Part shown: in pieces, positions 12,001 to 23,536 of the stretch | Numbering within the stretch: position 1 is the stretch's first letter | How the letters are laid out: every line of letters starts with the position of its first letter | Assembly (NCBI GenBank): GCA_029582265.1 | Contig: CM055828.1 | Span: 30,252,459 to 30,316,458 of the forward strand | Reading direction: 5' to 3' | Origin: Zoroaster sp. YZ-2022 | Taxonomy: Eukaryota; Echinodermata; Asteroidea; Forcipulatida; Zoroasteridae | DNA: 64,000 nucleotides | The notes under the pieces: generated by a model | What the model saw: the letters and a program-made list of their open reading frames with translations, nothing else | Databases searched by the model: none | What the model was told of the DNA's origin: nothing | Translations under genes and position numbers: made by a program

Positions 12001-13642
12001 ACATAAGTTAGTCATTTGTGCTCATAAATTAGTCAAAACGACTAATTTAGATTAGTCAACTCTCAATGACTAATTAAATCAACGTAGGACTAATGTTTAG
12101 TCACAAATGACCAATTTAGGTTAGTCATTGCTGATGTTTGTGACTAATAAAAATAAGTCATTCGTTATGAACAAAACTTGATTATTTCAAGTTTATAATT
12201 GCTTTCAGAATGAATTTTCGCTGGGGTTTATTTCAAGTCATTCGGACTTATGATCTTTTTCATTAACACATATTTTTAAACATTTTTGTAGTATTAAATT
12301 CATATGAAAATGGTCATGATAATTTTTTGTGATACATTTTGTGTACCATTTGATTCATTCAGTGATAATTGAATGTTATTTCTTTCAAATCGGTGACAAA
12401 ATCACAAATAATTTGCCTGGATGGGAACATTATTACTTCGTCAATGACTAATGTGTCTCGTCATACGACTAAGAAAAACGAAATTGATACGGTTATGCAA
12501 CTGCTAAGTTCCTATTGGTTGAACGCAACTGGTAGTTTGCGGTTTGCGTATTGTCCATGCATTGAACGGGTACCATTGAAATTGAACCGCGCCACGTTTG
12601 CATTATTGGCCGCCATTGTATCGACGTGTAACGTTAATGCATTGTGCGATTGCTTATTGTGTGCAAAGCGATATTGTTTGCTAGAACGCTGTCATAATCT
12701 ACTGCAATCTTGCATTCATCAAAGCCATCAAACATCAAAATAATGTCAACGAACTCAGGAATGTCATCAATTGCAAGGTAAGTCCAGTTTTCGTTGTATT
12801 AAGTGAATGTTTTATTAGTTGAGGCCTTATTTTCGGTCACACTATTTAGCGTCAACTCGACGGTTTCACGACAACTCAATACAACTCCACGACAACTCAA
12901 GACAACAAGTTACAAAATACCTTCAAATGCGGTATTTATTGCCAGAGTGTATCTGGAAACACGGCTCAAAATTATTTGCACTTTCATGCATACTTATTTT
13001 TCAAGGAAAAAATAGTTTTTTCTTCGTAAAAATAACCGATTTTCTCCGTCCGAAGATGCCTGCGCAATGACATCAGACCGCACCATTGTGTTAGGTTTTG
13101 TCATTGTTTACGTTTGTAGGGGTTGGGAATGACCCACATTATAATCTTGCTTTTGTTTTTATTATTTCTTAATTTCCTTTTTACTCATTTCTTTATTTAA
13201 CTTCCTTATTTCCTCAATTCTTTATTTGATTTCTTTATTTAAGTTTCTTTATTTCTTTATTAGTTTCTAATATTTTCTATTGTTTTTATTTTTATTTCAT
13301 TAGTTTTGATAAATACATTTGTTTAGCTTGGTCAATGACTTAGAAAAATTTAATTGCATAAAATAAATGTAAATATAATTGTTACTGTTTTTTCATTAAA
13401 TAAAGAAATGCAGACTACTAGGCCTACTACTTTTATGAGCTTTATATCGCTTCCATTTAAAAAAAATGTATATTCAGTCAATCAGTGCTAAAAAGCAAAT
13501 AAATATTTATTACAGAAATAATAATAAAATGATTAAATATAAAGTGGACATTACATGTAAAGAGGCCTGTAACTTAAAGAGCAAATGTGGGTTTCATATT
13601 TCGATTTGTAATTTTATTTTTTTCTTGATTTGATATTAACAG

Positions 13643-13827
13643 ATGCTATCCGAGTTCAAGAGACTGCAGGGAACAAGAGCTGGAGTAGAAGAACTTCTGG
13701 ATGAAGGCCTGAAGAAGTATGAAAGTGCCATCCTGAAGCTGTTTGGGTCGGCCAGGAAATTGGAAGACTTGCACCAGAAGGCTCTGGATAACATCCCTCT
13801 GCAATGGGATGGAATTGCTAGAAAAAG
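13643..13827 (+). pseudogene. exon-like coding piece inside the DNA element
   Basis: An open stretch follows TATTAACAG and ends at AAAAAG|GTCAGT. It encodes a charged helical segment beginning MLSEFKRLQGTRAGVEELLD and continuing to DGIARKR. Codon use looks protein-like compared with its surroundings. It resembles from memory a widespread family of uncharacterised SAM-domain-associated proteins in fish and invertebrates; no search could be run. The following piece does not keep the frame, so the gene is probably broken. Confidence 0.45.
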
Positions 13828-14250
13828 GTCAGTTGGTTTTAGGATGATAAACCTAGTTAAAGCCCCTATACAACATTATAAGTTCCACTATTCCAGAATA
13901 AAATAAATGTAAGCAAGTCTTAATTGATGTGAAGATTATGTGATTTAAAGTTATTCTGCCTGAAGTGCAGACATTTAAGAGAAATTATGAAAATAAGATT
14001 CAGACAGAAAAACAGAATCTGCGAAATTGCTGTCTTGCGTGATTCACCTCAACAATCACCATTTCAGTTTTTCTAGGTTTTTATCCATAATGTGAGCACA
14101 TTTGCACTTGGGTGAAACTTAAGCACGGTTAGTCAATCAGAGTTGCCAAAATAATATTGTAGAGGGGCTTTAAATAAGAAGCTTTTGTCATTGACAAATG
14201 ATTGATTATATTTTTGTACTAAATGTGGTCTTTTATAAACATTGTTTCAG

Positions 14251-14336
14251 AGGCAACTTCTGTCGCAGTCATACTTGGTATTCCGGCTTTGTTAAGAGAA
14301 AAGACAAGCAGTATGTTGTTACTTGCTAAGGAGAGT
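14251..14336 (+). pseudogene. second exon-like piece inside the DNA element
   Basis: Between ATTGTTTCAG and GTAAGT one frame reads ATSVAVILGIPALLREKTSS, a plausible continuation of the upstream piece (LGxPxxLRE is typical of that family as I recall it). Joining to the exon at 13,643 needs a one-base shift. A third piece after AACTTTTTACAG (14,603) starts VVTPAL and soon meets a stop. Confidence 0.35.
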
Positions 14337-15629
14337 GTAAGTACATAATGTGTGTTGTGTTTGATATGCAAAGAACTACAGTGTAGCTTGAAAATATTGT
14401 ATTGAATAAATTAAACATTTAAAAATAAATTGAGGCTTCTGTAGTTTATAAACAATCTAAGGAGTTTTCGGGTACCTTATATGCAACGCTGTGAAACTGC
14501 ATATACTCCTTTGGAGTGAAGTGGTTTTGAGAATTTTTTTATATTTGACATTCCAGTCAGTATATTCTGAGAATGCTTATACCCAATTTGAACTTTTTAC
14601 AGCAGTGGTAACACCAGCCCTGTAGTTCATGGGCATTCCAGCAAGATTTACTCTTTCATGCTTTTACACCTCAATGAGGAGCTGTCTCCTGATTCATGTT
14701 GAGAGCTGTTCAAAAGCATAGTGGCAGTTCAACCACTGGTTTTTGGTTGTGACCTCCTTTTCTGCTACATTGGAACTGGAGCTGTTGCGCTCACAAAACA
14801 TTTGTTGAATATCATTTGCCTAAAAGACATCGCACAATATAATTGTAAAGTATTTTTTGGTTTTATGTTCTCATTGATATACAGGAAGATGGCGCACCAT
14901 ACATTAAATGAGACGATTCGGACCTCTCAGATACCTGGCCTGTTTTTATATTTTCAACTTGGCATATCCAGCAAGTTTTAAGAAGACGCTAACCTTCTAG
15001 AAAGTTATCCTGAATGTACAGGATAATGTGAAGATCGAACGTGCAGTGGTCACATTACTTGAGAGATTAAACCAGCATCTTGACAAGTAATGTGACCAAC
15101 AACATGGTTTTAGCCAGAGGGTTGTCTTGGTGTCTTTTGAATTCACTGAATGTGTGAAAAGAATTAAGACTCCCTGGTTTTCAATTTACAACACATTTGG
15201 AATCAGTTATGGTGCTATTCGTGAGATTTATTCTTGCCTTTTTCATTAAAACAGAAAATCACTTGCCAAAATATTTGAACATGGTTTTTATATTTACTGC
15301 ACAAAATTGTAAGTTACTAAATTTACTTGCCACTAAGAAACCTGGAAACCTGGATTGCAAAAATGTATGTACTACTATTGTGTGTGTGTGTGTGTGGGGG
15401 GTGCGCTTATTATCTCCGCCTTTGCTGTTGCAACCCAACTACTGGGGGGTGGGGTAATAAACAGATGTGGCATATATTCCTCGTGTCTACATTTGTTTTG
15501 CTGTTTTGCCAACTTATTGCAATTTGAAGAGATTCACTGAAGCTGAACTTGTGGATATATTTAATTTACTTTTTTTACTTTATAGTTATTATGTTTTATT
15601 AATGTACTTTTATTCAAACCAAAGAACAA

Positions 15630-15815
15630 GACTTTGTATTACGGGTTATACCTCGTTGAGGTATCATGCAGCTTTAAAAGTGTTTTTTTTTTAAATTTTC
15701 TTTTTAGATACCGGTATGTGATGTATGACACATCACATATCTAAGAAAAAAATACACTTTTAAAGCTGCATGATACCTCAACGAGGTGTAACCCGTAATA
15801 CAAGGTCTTTGTGAA
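15630..15815. mobile_element. hairpin MITE nested in the DNA element
   Basis: Arms of about 60 bp: ACGGGTTATACCTCGTTGAG at the left is mirrored by CTCAACGAGGTGTAACCCGT at the right, continuing through GTATCATGCAGC and the T/A runs. The centre is near 15,725. No coding capacity. Confidence 0.75.
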
Positions 15816-16231
15816 GATGCAATGTATTCAAACTTTCTTTTAAGAGTATACACATTTTGTTACACAGTTAAGTGAAGGTAAAACCCGATTACATTGAAAT
15901 AAATATTTTTGACAAAATTATATGATTTAATTTGCTTAATTTCTTTTGTTTTTACATGAAATGAAGCCTTAGTCGTGTGACTAATGTGATTAGTCATCAC
16001 TTTGAATGACTAATTGCAAAAGTCAGATGACTAACGTTTAGTCATTTCAGACGTTTTTGGATTTAGTCAGATGACTAATTAAAATAAGTCACATTTGACT
16101 AATATTTGTCTTGTATTTGACTAATTAATGTTAGTCATCTGGCTTGTCTGACTAATTTTTATTAGTCATTTCAGACGTAGGGCAGGACTAATTTTTATTA
16201 GTCAAAATGACTAATTTATGTTTACAGTGTA

Positions 16232-16882
16232 ACTGTCAAGTTAAGATTAATACTGTTCCTATTAAGCAGGTGTCACATACCAAATTTCTTGGTGTTTATA
16301 TCGATAATGGTCTTACTTGGAAATTTCACATAAAAGAGATTGAAAACAAAGTGTCTAAAAGTATTGGTATCATAAGTAGGCTTAAATTTATTCTCCCATG
16401 TAATATTTTACGTACTTTGTATTGTTCACTGATTCTTCCGCATTTGTCTTATTGTAACATTGTATGGGCAAATAACTTTCATTCTAGAGTTGACAAACTA
16501 GTGAAGTTACAAAAAAAAGCTGTCCGTATTATCTCCAAGGCTCAGTATAGAGAACACACTAGACCGTTGTTTCGTAAACTTAATCTTCTTACTCTTACTA
16601 ATATCAACAGCTTCCAACAAGATATTTTCATGTTCAAATTCTCCAATAATTTACTTCCTCCAACTTTGCATAATCTTAAATAGGTCTGTTCACAGTCACA
16701 ATACCCGGTCTTCTTCTAAAGTTCACATTCCACTTGTCAAAACCACGCTCTCTCAACATTTTGTAACGTTCTCTGGCCCTGTAAACTGGAATAGCCTTCC
16801 ACTATCACTTTCTGAATGTCAATCACTCGCTCTTTTTAAACACAAACTCAAGTCTTTTTTAATTCACCAGTCTCCTCAGTAA
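16232..16882 (+). pseudogene. retrotransposon ORF2: C-terminal part of reverse transcriptase
   Basis: It resumes the ORF2 cut at 11,993. It shows HTKFLGVYIDNGLTW, then LYCSLILPHLSYCNIVWAN, AVRIISKAQYREHTRPLF and, after a stop at about 16,681 with a shifted frame, GPVNWNSLP and LFKHKLKSFL. These are the standard thumb and C-terminal segments of CR1/Jockey-group reverse transcriptases. The final stop is TAA at 16,880-16,882, followed by a 3' untranslated tail to 17,186. Confidence 0.85.
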
Positions 16883-17186
16883 ACCCTTTTAAATTTTATT
16901 TTCTACAGTCATTTTATTATTTTCTCATTAAGTTACTTATTGTCTAATTACTTTTGTCAGTCTTAGTACACGTATGCACACTGTCATTGTTGTTTGTTGT
17001 ATGTGGTATTAATGATGCGTATGTTTTTTTTGTGTAAAGCTGTTACTCTGTTTCTGTATACAGGCTGTTCCTTGACAAGCCCTGCTTTTTTGGAACGTGT
17101 CTCCACTTCAGTATTTTCCCACTGTACTTTTCTTGATGATGATATCATGTGGAAATAAATGTTACTTTGAATTGAATTGAATTGAA

Positions 17187-17247
17187 ACAACAAAATAAGT
17201 GAAATTGCTCCAGGAACATTTGCTGGTATACAAAATCTCTATTATTT
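17187..17247 (+). pseudogene. 3' part of the split LRR exon (...QNLYYL)
   Basis: It begins directly at the end of the retrotransposon tail (AACAACAAAATAAGTG) and ends with ATTATTT|GTAAGT. The C-edge QNLYYL matches exon 37,136-37,207. Without its acceptor it cannot be spliced normally. Confidence 0.8.
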
Positions 17248-17780
17248 GTAAGTGTTCATGTCATGAATTTCAATCACGCAGCATGGAGCCACCGATTCCT
17301 CTTGACTGAAGTTACGTATCACTGGAAAAAATTAGATGAAGTGCTTAGTTCATGTTTGCCAATCGAAATATTTGAATGAATTTTCACATTTGTTCTCTTT
17401 AACGAAACAAAGTAATGAGCTACATTTTTTCACGGATCTGTTGTTTAACATATCTTCAATCATAAAGTTAAACATAATAAAATGTCTCTAACGAGGATAT
17501 TTGTATTGTTCGTTTTAAACTTATTTTACAAATTGTCACGCTATATAACACTTATTCATTGTAAGGCTATAGGACAACGAACTGATACAAAATCTCAGAA
17601 AATTGTAAGTATTAGCCATGATGTTTAATCATACGGAGCTCTGGAAGTGGCATCCAACTTTGTTGAGATCCCGAGATAATTTATCTCAGGATGACAACAT
17701 CCTGACATTTATCTCAGGATGATGACATTCTGGAAGTAGGATGTTCTTTGTTTTAACCCAATTTTGTTTTCCCATCCTAG

Positions 17781-17852
17781 ATTGCTGTCCAACAACAAAA
17801 TCAGTGAAATTGCTCCAAAATCATTTGATGGTCCACAAAATCTCAGAATCTT
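17781..17852 (+). CDS. LRR exon 5 (LLSNN...QNLRIL)
   Basis: Acceptor CCCATCCTAG, donor GTAAGT. Core KISEIAPKSFDGP: Lys-Ser replaces Gly-Thr and Pro replaces Leu. It belongs to the PKSFDG subtype. Confidence 0.85.
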
Positions 17853-18312
17853 GTAAGTATTCATGTTATGAATTTCAATCACGCAGCATCGAGCCACCGA
17901 TTTCTCTTGATTGAAGTTTATGTCTCATTGCAAACAAATGAATGGTTATATGTAATGAGAATATTTCTGAAAACACAACAAAACTTGTCCCATAATATAA
18001 CACTTGTAAATGAAGAGTAGCATTCCACCAAACCGGTTTTTATATCGATGCACTCAAGTGTTGTCTATCGAGATTCATTCGTTATTTAAGATTTCTAAAA
18101 TATGTGAACCTCAGGCAGTCGGGCATTGTTGTTATGCGTTTTAATACAATGTTTTAACCCTACTTCATTTCCTCATCTTACAAAAGCGTACTTACTTAAA
18201 TTTCAAAAAATAAAATAAAATCGAACATGATACAATGACAACGTTTCATAAAAAAAATCTGAGAACATTGGTGGATATATACCGACGTAGGCCTATATCT
18301 GCTTTTACCCTA

Positions 18313-18570
18313 CACACTAAGAAATACAAATTCAAATCTGCACCCATAGGGGTGCATATCGTTGATACAATAGCAGCACCCCTGTGGGTGAAGACTTGGC
18401 ATCCCCTGGTTGTGTGCCTCCTCTATGGGTGCATATTTGCTCCTTTGAGGTTGTAAATCTGCACCCGTACGGGAGGCACACACACAGGGGGTGCCAAGTC
18501 TGCACCCACAGGGGTGCTGCTATTGTATCAACGATATGGGTGCAGATTTGAACCATTATTTCTTAGTGTG
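18313..18570. mobile_element. 258-bp foldback MITE, copy 1
   Basis: Ends CACACTAAGAAATA and its complement TATTTCTTAGTGTG-like right end, flanked by TA on both sides. The interior is a near-perfect foldback rich in CTGCACCCATAGGGGTGCA. A second copy is at 25,601-25,853, inside a duplicated block. Confidence 0.85.
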
Positions 18571-18689
18571 TATAGGCGATATAATGAGCTGCAGGTGGAA
18601 ACATTGTTCATCCGTTTTGACCGATCAGTAATACCTTGTCACAAACTTATCATGTGAGGTACTGATATTATTTTCAGACAATGATTCGT

Positions 18690-18752
18690 CTAAAACTATC
18701 ACCCCGATTCCATGCCCTGTTGATCGTAACGATAGTGTCCCTTTAATGTATC
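18690..18752. repeat. dispersed repeat half, related to the MITE at 62.9 kb
   Basis: TCTAAAACTATCACCCCGAT and CCTGTTGATCGTAACGATAG match the right half of the element at 62,920-63,121. Further copies lie at about 25,978-26,036 and 34,668-34,724. Confidence 0.6.
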
Positions 18753-19027
18753 TGATTTTGACCAAAAATTATACTTATTTAAATGTTTATGTGTAATGAG
18801 AACATTTGGAGAAACAAATTCAAACAAATAATTAACATGTACAATACTATAACACTTGTTAATGGAGGCTGGTATTCCATCCAACCCATTTTATTTATAT
18901 CGATGCATTCAAGTGTTGTCTATCAAGATTTTGTTATTTTAAATTTCTTAAAATATGTGAACCTCAGGCAGGATAATTCTTGTTATGTGTTTCAATACAA
19001 TGTTTTTAACTCTATACTTCATCATAG

Positions 19028-19107
19028 ATGTCTGGACAACAGCAATATTAGTATACTAATATACTTTGACCCAGAATATTTGATAGTCTACAAAAGCGTA
19101 CTTACTT
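19028..19107 (+). pseudogene. decayed LRR exon, type B
   Basis: After TCATCATAG it reads CLDNSNISI, then LRR character fades (FDPEYLIVYKSVL). About 80 nt instead of 72, and GTCAAT replaces the donor. Related decayed copies occur at 26,320 and 35,001. Confidence 0.6.
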
Positions 19108-19832
19108 GTCAATCAAACAGAAACCTGCCAGACATTATTTTGTACTTAATTTACATCTGACGACAAAACAAAATTAGAAAGAATACGAAGTTCATGTTTC
19201 GTGCAGATCGAAATATTTAAATGCATTTTCACTTGTTTGTCTTTAACGAAACAAAGTAACGAGCTACATTTTTCACGAATCCGTTGTTTAATGTATATCT
19301 TCAATCATAAAGTTAAACATACTAATATACTATAATATATTGTATTGTTCGTTTTAAATTTGTTCGTTTTACAAATTGTCAGACTATATCACACTTATTC
19401 ATTGGATGGCTAATCAATGAACCGATACTTTTATGTTTTATATTTCGATGCACTCAACTGTTGTCTGTCAAGAATCATTTGTAAATTTAATTTTCTAAAA
19501 TGAGTGAACCTGGGGTAGGACAATTTTGGAACTTGTTTATAGATACCATGACAACGTTTCATAAAGTATGATTTCAGGAAAATCTGAGAACATTGATGGA
19601 TATATACCGATGTAGGCCTATATCTGCTTTAACACGGTGTTTTAACCTTGTATGTGATTATATTTTCTATATAGGCCAAATAAACTGCAGGTGGAAATAT
19701 TTTTCATAGTTTTTGACCAATCACTAATATTTCACCAAGTATGTTTTCAGGAAAATCAGCGAAAATAATCATAGGCCTATTAACGGAATTTAATGATCTT
19801 TGTTTTAACCTTATTTTCTTTTCCCATCTTAG

Positions 19833-19904
19833 ATCGCTGGAAAACAACAAAATAAGTGAAATTGCTCCAGGAACATTTGATGGTCTACAAAATCTTAACA
19901 CATT
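19833..19904 (+). CDS. LRR exon 6 (SLENN...QNLNTL)
   Basis: Open, CATCTTAG to GTAAGT, core KISEIAPGTFDGL. Counterparts lie 7,290 and 8,019 bp downstream. Confidence 0.85.
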
Positions 19905-20570
19905 GTAAGTATTCATGTCATGAATTTCAATCACGCAGCATGGAGCCACCGATTTCTCTTGACTGAAGTTACGTATCACTGCAAAAAAATTAGATGAAGT
20001 GCTTAGTTCATGTTTGCCAATCGAAATATTTGTATACCTTTTCACTTTTTTCTCTTTAACGAAACAAAGTAATGAGCTACATTTTTTCACGGATTTGTTG
20101 TTTAATGTATATCTTCAATCATAAAGTTAAACATACTAGGACAACGAACTGATACTTTTATGTTTTATATTTCGATGCACTCAACTGTTGTCTATCGAGA
20201 TTCATTTGTAATTTTATTTTTCTAAAATACGTGAAACCTCATGCAGGAAAATTGTTCAACTTGTTCGATCACATGACAACGTTTCATGAAGTATGATTTC
20301 AGGAAAGTCTGAGAACATTGATGGATATATACCAATGTAGGTCTATATCTACTTTAACACGATGTTTTTAACTCTACTTCGTGACTTTATTTTCTTAATA
20401 TGCCAAATGAGCTGCAGGTGGAAATACTTTTCATAGTTTTTGACCGATCACTAATATTTCACCAAGTACCGGTATGCTTTTAGGAAAATCTAAGAACATC
20501 GGCGAAAATAACCCTATTAACGGAAGTTTAATGATCTTTGTTTTAACCCTACTTTGTTTTCCCATCTTAG

Positions 20571-20612
20571 ATCGCTGAAAAACAACAAAATAAGTGAAAT
20601 TGCTCCAGGAAT
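20571..20612 (+). pseudogene. truncated LRR exon (type GGAATA)
   Basis: SLKNNKISEIAPG then a break after CCAGGAATA into TTTTTGGTGCGATCAC. Confidence 0.8.
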
Positions 20613-20854
20613 AGTTTTTGGTGCGATCACTAATAATTCACGAAGTATGCTTTCAGTAAAATCTAAGAAGATTGGTGCAAATAACGGGATTTAATGATCT
20701 TTGTTTTAATATTTTTCATAGTTTTTGACTGATCACTAATATTTCACCAAGTACCGGTATGCTTTTAGGAAAATCTAAGAACATCGGCGAAAATAACCAT
20801 ATTAACGGAAGTTAATGATCTTTGTTTTAACCCTACTTTGTTTTCCCATCTTAG

Positions 20855-20926
20855 ATTGCTGGAAAACAACAAAATCAGTGAAATTGCTCCAGCAACATTT
20901 GCTGGTATACAAAATCTCAACATTTT
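20855..20926 (+). CDS. LRR exon 7 (LLENN...QNLNIL)
   Basis: Open, CATCTTAG to GTAAGT. Core KISEIAPATFAGI; the conserved Gly before Thr-Phe is Ala. Confidence 0.85.
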
Positions 20927-21167
20927 GTAAGTATTCATGTCATGAATTTTAATCAGACAGTATCGAGCCACCGAATTCTCTTGACTGAAGTTATACGTAT
21001 CACTGCAAATGGCATCCAACTTTGTTGAGATCCTGAGATAATTAATCTCAGGATGACAACATCATCAATGTAAGCTGACGACATCCTGACATAATTTATC
21101 TCAGGATGATGACATTCTGGAAGTAGGATGTTCTTTGTTTTAACCCAATTTTGTTTTCTCATCCTAG

Positions 21168-21239
21168 ATTGCTGACCAACAACAAAATCAGTGAAATTGC
21201 TCCAAAATCATTTGATGGTCTACAAAATCTCAGAATCTT
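21168..21239 (+). CDS. LRR exon 8 (LLTNN...QNLRIL)
   Basis: PKSFDG subtype, acceptor CATCCTAG, donor GTAAGT. Only about 240 bp after exon 7. Confidence 0.85.
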
Positions 21240-21882
21240 GTAAGTATTCATATTATGAATTTCAGTCACGCAGCATCGAGCCACCGATTTCTCCTGATTG
21301 AAGTTATGTCTCATTGCAAACAAATGAATGGTTATATGTAATGAGAATATTACTGAAAAGACAACAAAACTTGTCCCATAATATAACACTTGTAAATGAA
21401 GAGTAGCATTCCACCAAACCGGTTTTTATAACGATGCACTCAAGTGTTGTCTATCGAGATTCATTCGTTATTTAAGATTTCTAAAATATGTGAACCTCAG
21501 GCAGTCGGGCATTGTTGTTATGTGTTTTAATACAATGTTTAACCCTACTTCATTTCCTCATCTTACAAAAGCGTACTTACTTCAATTTAAAAAAAAAAAA
21601 ACTTCAATCATGATACCATGGCAACGTTTCATAAAGGAAAATCTGAGAACATTGGTGGATATATACCGACGTAGGCTTATATCTGTTTTAACGCTATAGG
21701 CGATATTATTTTCTATATAGGACTAATGAGCTGCAGGCGGAAATATTTTTCATAGTTTTTGACCGATCACTAATATTTCACCAAATATGCTTTTAGGAAA
21801 ATCTAAGAACATCGGCGAAAATAACCATATTAACGGAAGTTAATGATCTTTGTTTTAACCCTACTTTGTTTTCCCATCTTAG

Positions 21883-21925
21883 ATCGCTGAAAAACAACAA
21901 AATAAGTGAAATTGCTCCAGGAATA
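21883..21925 (+). pseudogene. truncated LRR exon forming one arm of a palindrome
   Basis: SLKNNKISEIAPG, broken after GGAATA. Its 3' part lies in the left arm of the inverted repeat 21,899-22,136. Confidence 0.8.
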
Positions 21926-22136
21926 GTTTTTGTGCGATCACTAATATTTCACCAAGTATGCTTTTAGGAAAATCTAAGAACATCGGCGAAAATAACGGGA
22001 TTTAATGATCTTTGTTAAAACAAAGATCATTAAATCCCGTTATTTTCGCCGATGTTCTTAGATTTTCCTAAAAGCATACTTGGTGAAATATTAGTGATCG
22101 CACAAAAACTATTCCTGGAGCAATTTCACTTATTTT
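21899..22136. repeat. perfect palindrome, 118-bp arms, 2-bp spacer
   Basis: The left arm (21,899-22,016) carries part of a truncated LRR exon and its following intron. The right arm (22,019-22,136) is its exact reverse complement, base for base. The right arm replaces the usual intron sequence just before the acceptor of the exon at 22,155. A less perfect copy lies around 24,228-24,457. Confidence 0.95.
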
Positions 22137-22154
22137 CTTTTTACCATCTTACAG

Positions 22155-22226
22155 ATGGCTGTCAAATAACAACATCAGTGAAATTCCTCCAGGAACATTT
22201 GATGGTCTACAAAATCTCAGCACTTT
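22155..22226 (+). CDS. LRR exon 9 (WLSNN...QNLSTL)
   Basis: Acceptor CATCTTACAG, 18 bp after the palindrome; donor GTAAGT. Core NISEIPPGTFDGL. Identical in protein to the exon at 24,476. Confidence 0.85.
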
Positions 22227-22749
22227 GTAAGTATTCATGTCATGAATTTTAATCACGCAGCATGGAGCCACCGATTTGTCTTGACTGAAGTTACGTATCA
22301 CTGCAAATAAATTAGATGAAGTGCTTAGTTCATGTTTGCCAATCGAAATATTTGAATGCTTTTTCTCTTTAACGAAACAAAGTGATGAGCAACATTTTTC
22401 ACGGATCTGTTGTTTAACATCTTCAATGATAAAGTTAAACATAATAAAATGTCTCTAACGAGGATATTTGTATGGTTCGTTTTAAACTTATTTTACAAAT
22501 TGTCACGCTATATAACACTTATTCGTTGTAAGGCTATAGGACAACGAACTGATACAGAATCTCAAAAAATTTTAAGTATTAGCCATGATGTTCAATCATA
22601 CGGAGCTCTGGAAGTGGCATCCAACTTTGTTGAGATCCTGAGATAATTTATCTCAGGATGACAACATCATCAATGCAAGCTGACAGGATGATGACATTCT
22701 GGAAGTAGGATGTTCTTTGTTTTAACCCAATTTTGTTTTCCCATCCTAG

Positions 22750-22821
22750 ATTGCTGCCCAATAACAAAATCAGTGAAATTGCTCCAAAATCATTTGATGG
22801 TCTACAAAATCTCAGAATATT
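22750..22821 (+). CDS. LRR exon 10 (LLPNN...QNLRIL), changed donor
   Basis: PKSFDG subtype. The donor is GTCAGT in place of GTAAGT, usable but weaker. Confidence 0.8.
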
Positions 22822-23464
22822 GTCAGTATTCATGTTATGAATTTTAATCACGCAGCATCGAGCCACCGATTTCTCCTGATTGAAGTTATGTCTCATTGTA
22901 AACAAATGAATGGTTATATGTAATGAGAATATTACTGAAAAGACAACAAAACTTGTCCCATAATATAACACTTGTAAATGAAGAGTAGCATTCCACCAAA
23001 CCGGTTTTTATAACGATGCACTCAAGTGTTGTCTATCGAGATTCATTCGTTATTTAAGATTTCTAAAATATGTGAACCTCAGGCAGTCGGGCATTGTTGT
23101 TATGTGTTTTAATACAATGTTTAACCCTACTTCATTTCCTCATCTTACAAAAGCGTACTTACTTCAATTTAAAAAAAAAAAAACTTCAATCATGATACCA
23201 TGGCAACGTTTCATAAAGGAAAATCTGAGAACATTGGTGGATATATACCGACGTAGGCTTATATCTGTTTTAACGCTATAGGCGATATTATTTTCTATAT
23301 AGGACTAATGAGCTGCAGGCGGAAATATTTTTCATAGTTTTTGACCGATCACTAATATTTCACCAAATATGCTTTTAGGAAAATCTAAGAACATCGGCGA
23401 AAATAACCATATTAACGGAAGTTAATGATCTTTGTTTTAATCCTACTTTGTTTTCCCATCTTAG

Positions 23465-23536
23465 ATTGCTGGAAAACAACAAAATCAGTGAAATTGCTCC
23501 AGGAACATTTGCTGGGATACAAAATCTCGAAATTTT
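23465..23536 (+). CDS. LRR exon 11 (LLENN...QNLEIL)
   Basis: Open, CATCTTAG to GTAAGT. Core KISEIAPGTFAGI. Confidence 0.85.

Larger units (their letters stand above)
11993..16229. mobile_element. 4.2-kb DNA element with TTAGTCA subterminal repeats
   Basis: The termini are CACTGTAAACATAA at the left and its reverse complement at the right. Both are flanked by TA (11,991-11,992 and 16,230-16,231). The ends carry many degenerate TTAGTCA/TGACTAA units (about 12,005-12,165 and 15,970-16,215), like the subterminal arrays bound by transposases in CACTA/Mirage-type elements. The CACTG terminus and TA duplication would fit a Mirage-like element, but no transposase was recognised. The interior holds decayed split coding pieces (13,643-14,700) and a hairpin MITE near 15.7 kb. 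Confidence 0.8.
7725..17186 (+). mobile_element. non-LTR retrotransposon (L1-like ORF1, CR1/Jockey-group ORF2), decayed
   Basis: The order is 5' leader, ORF1 (coiled coil plus RRM-like domain), ORF2 (endonuclease then reverse transcriptase), and a 3' tail of TTGAA repeats (17167-17186). It is inserted inside an LRR exon, in the same direction as the array. The 5' boundary is approximate. The ORF2 is frameshifted and interrupted by a second transposon at 11,993-16,229, so this copy cannot move by itself. The clade (Crack/Daphne-like or another CR1-group lineage) is not certain. Confidence 0.85.

Noticed and set aside
12369..12743. 124-codon plus-strand frame inside the DNA element
   Set aside because: No recognisable domain or splice context and no coding signature; could be chance in a non-coding stretch.
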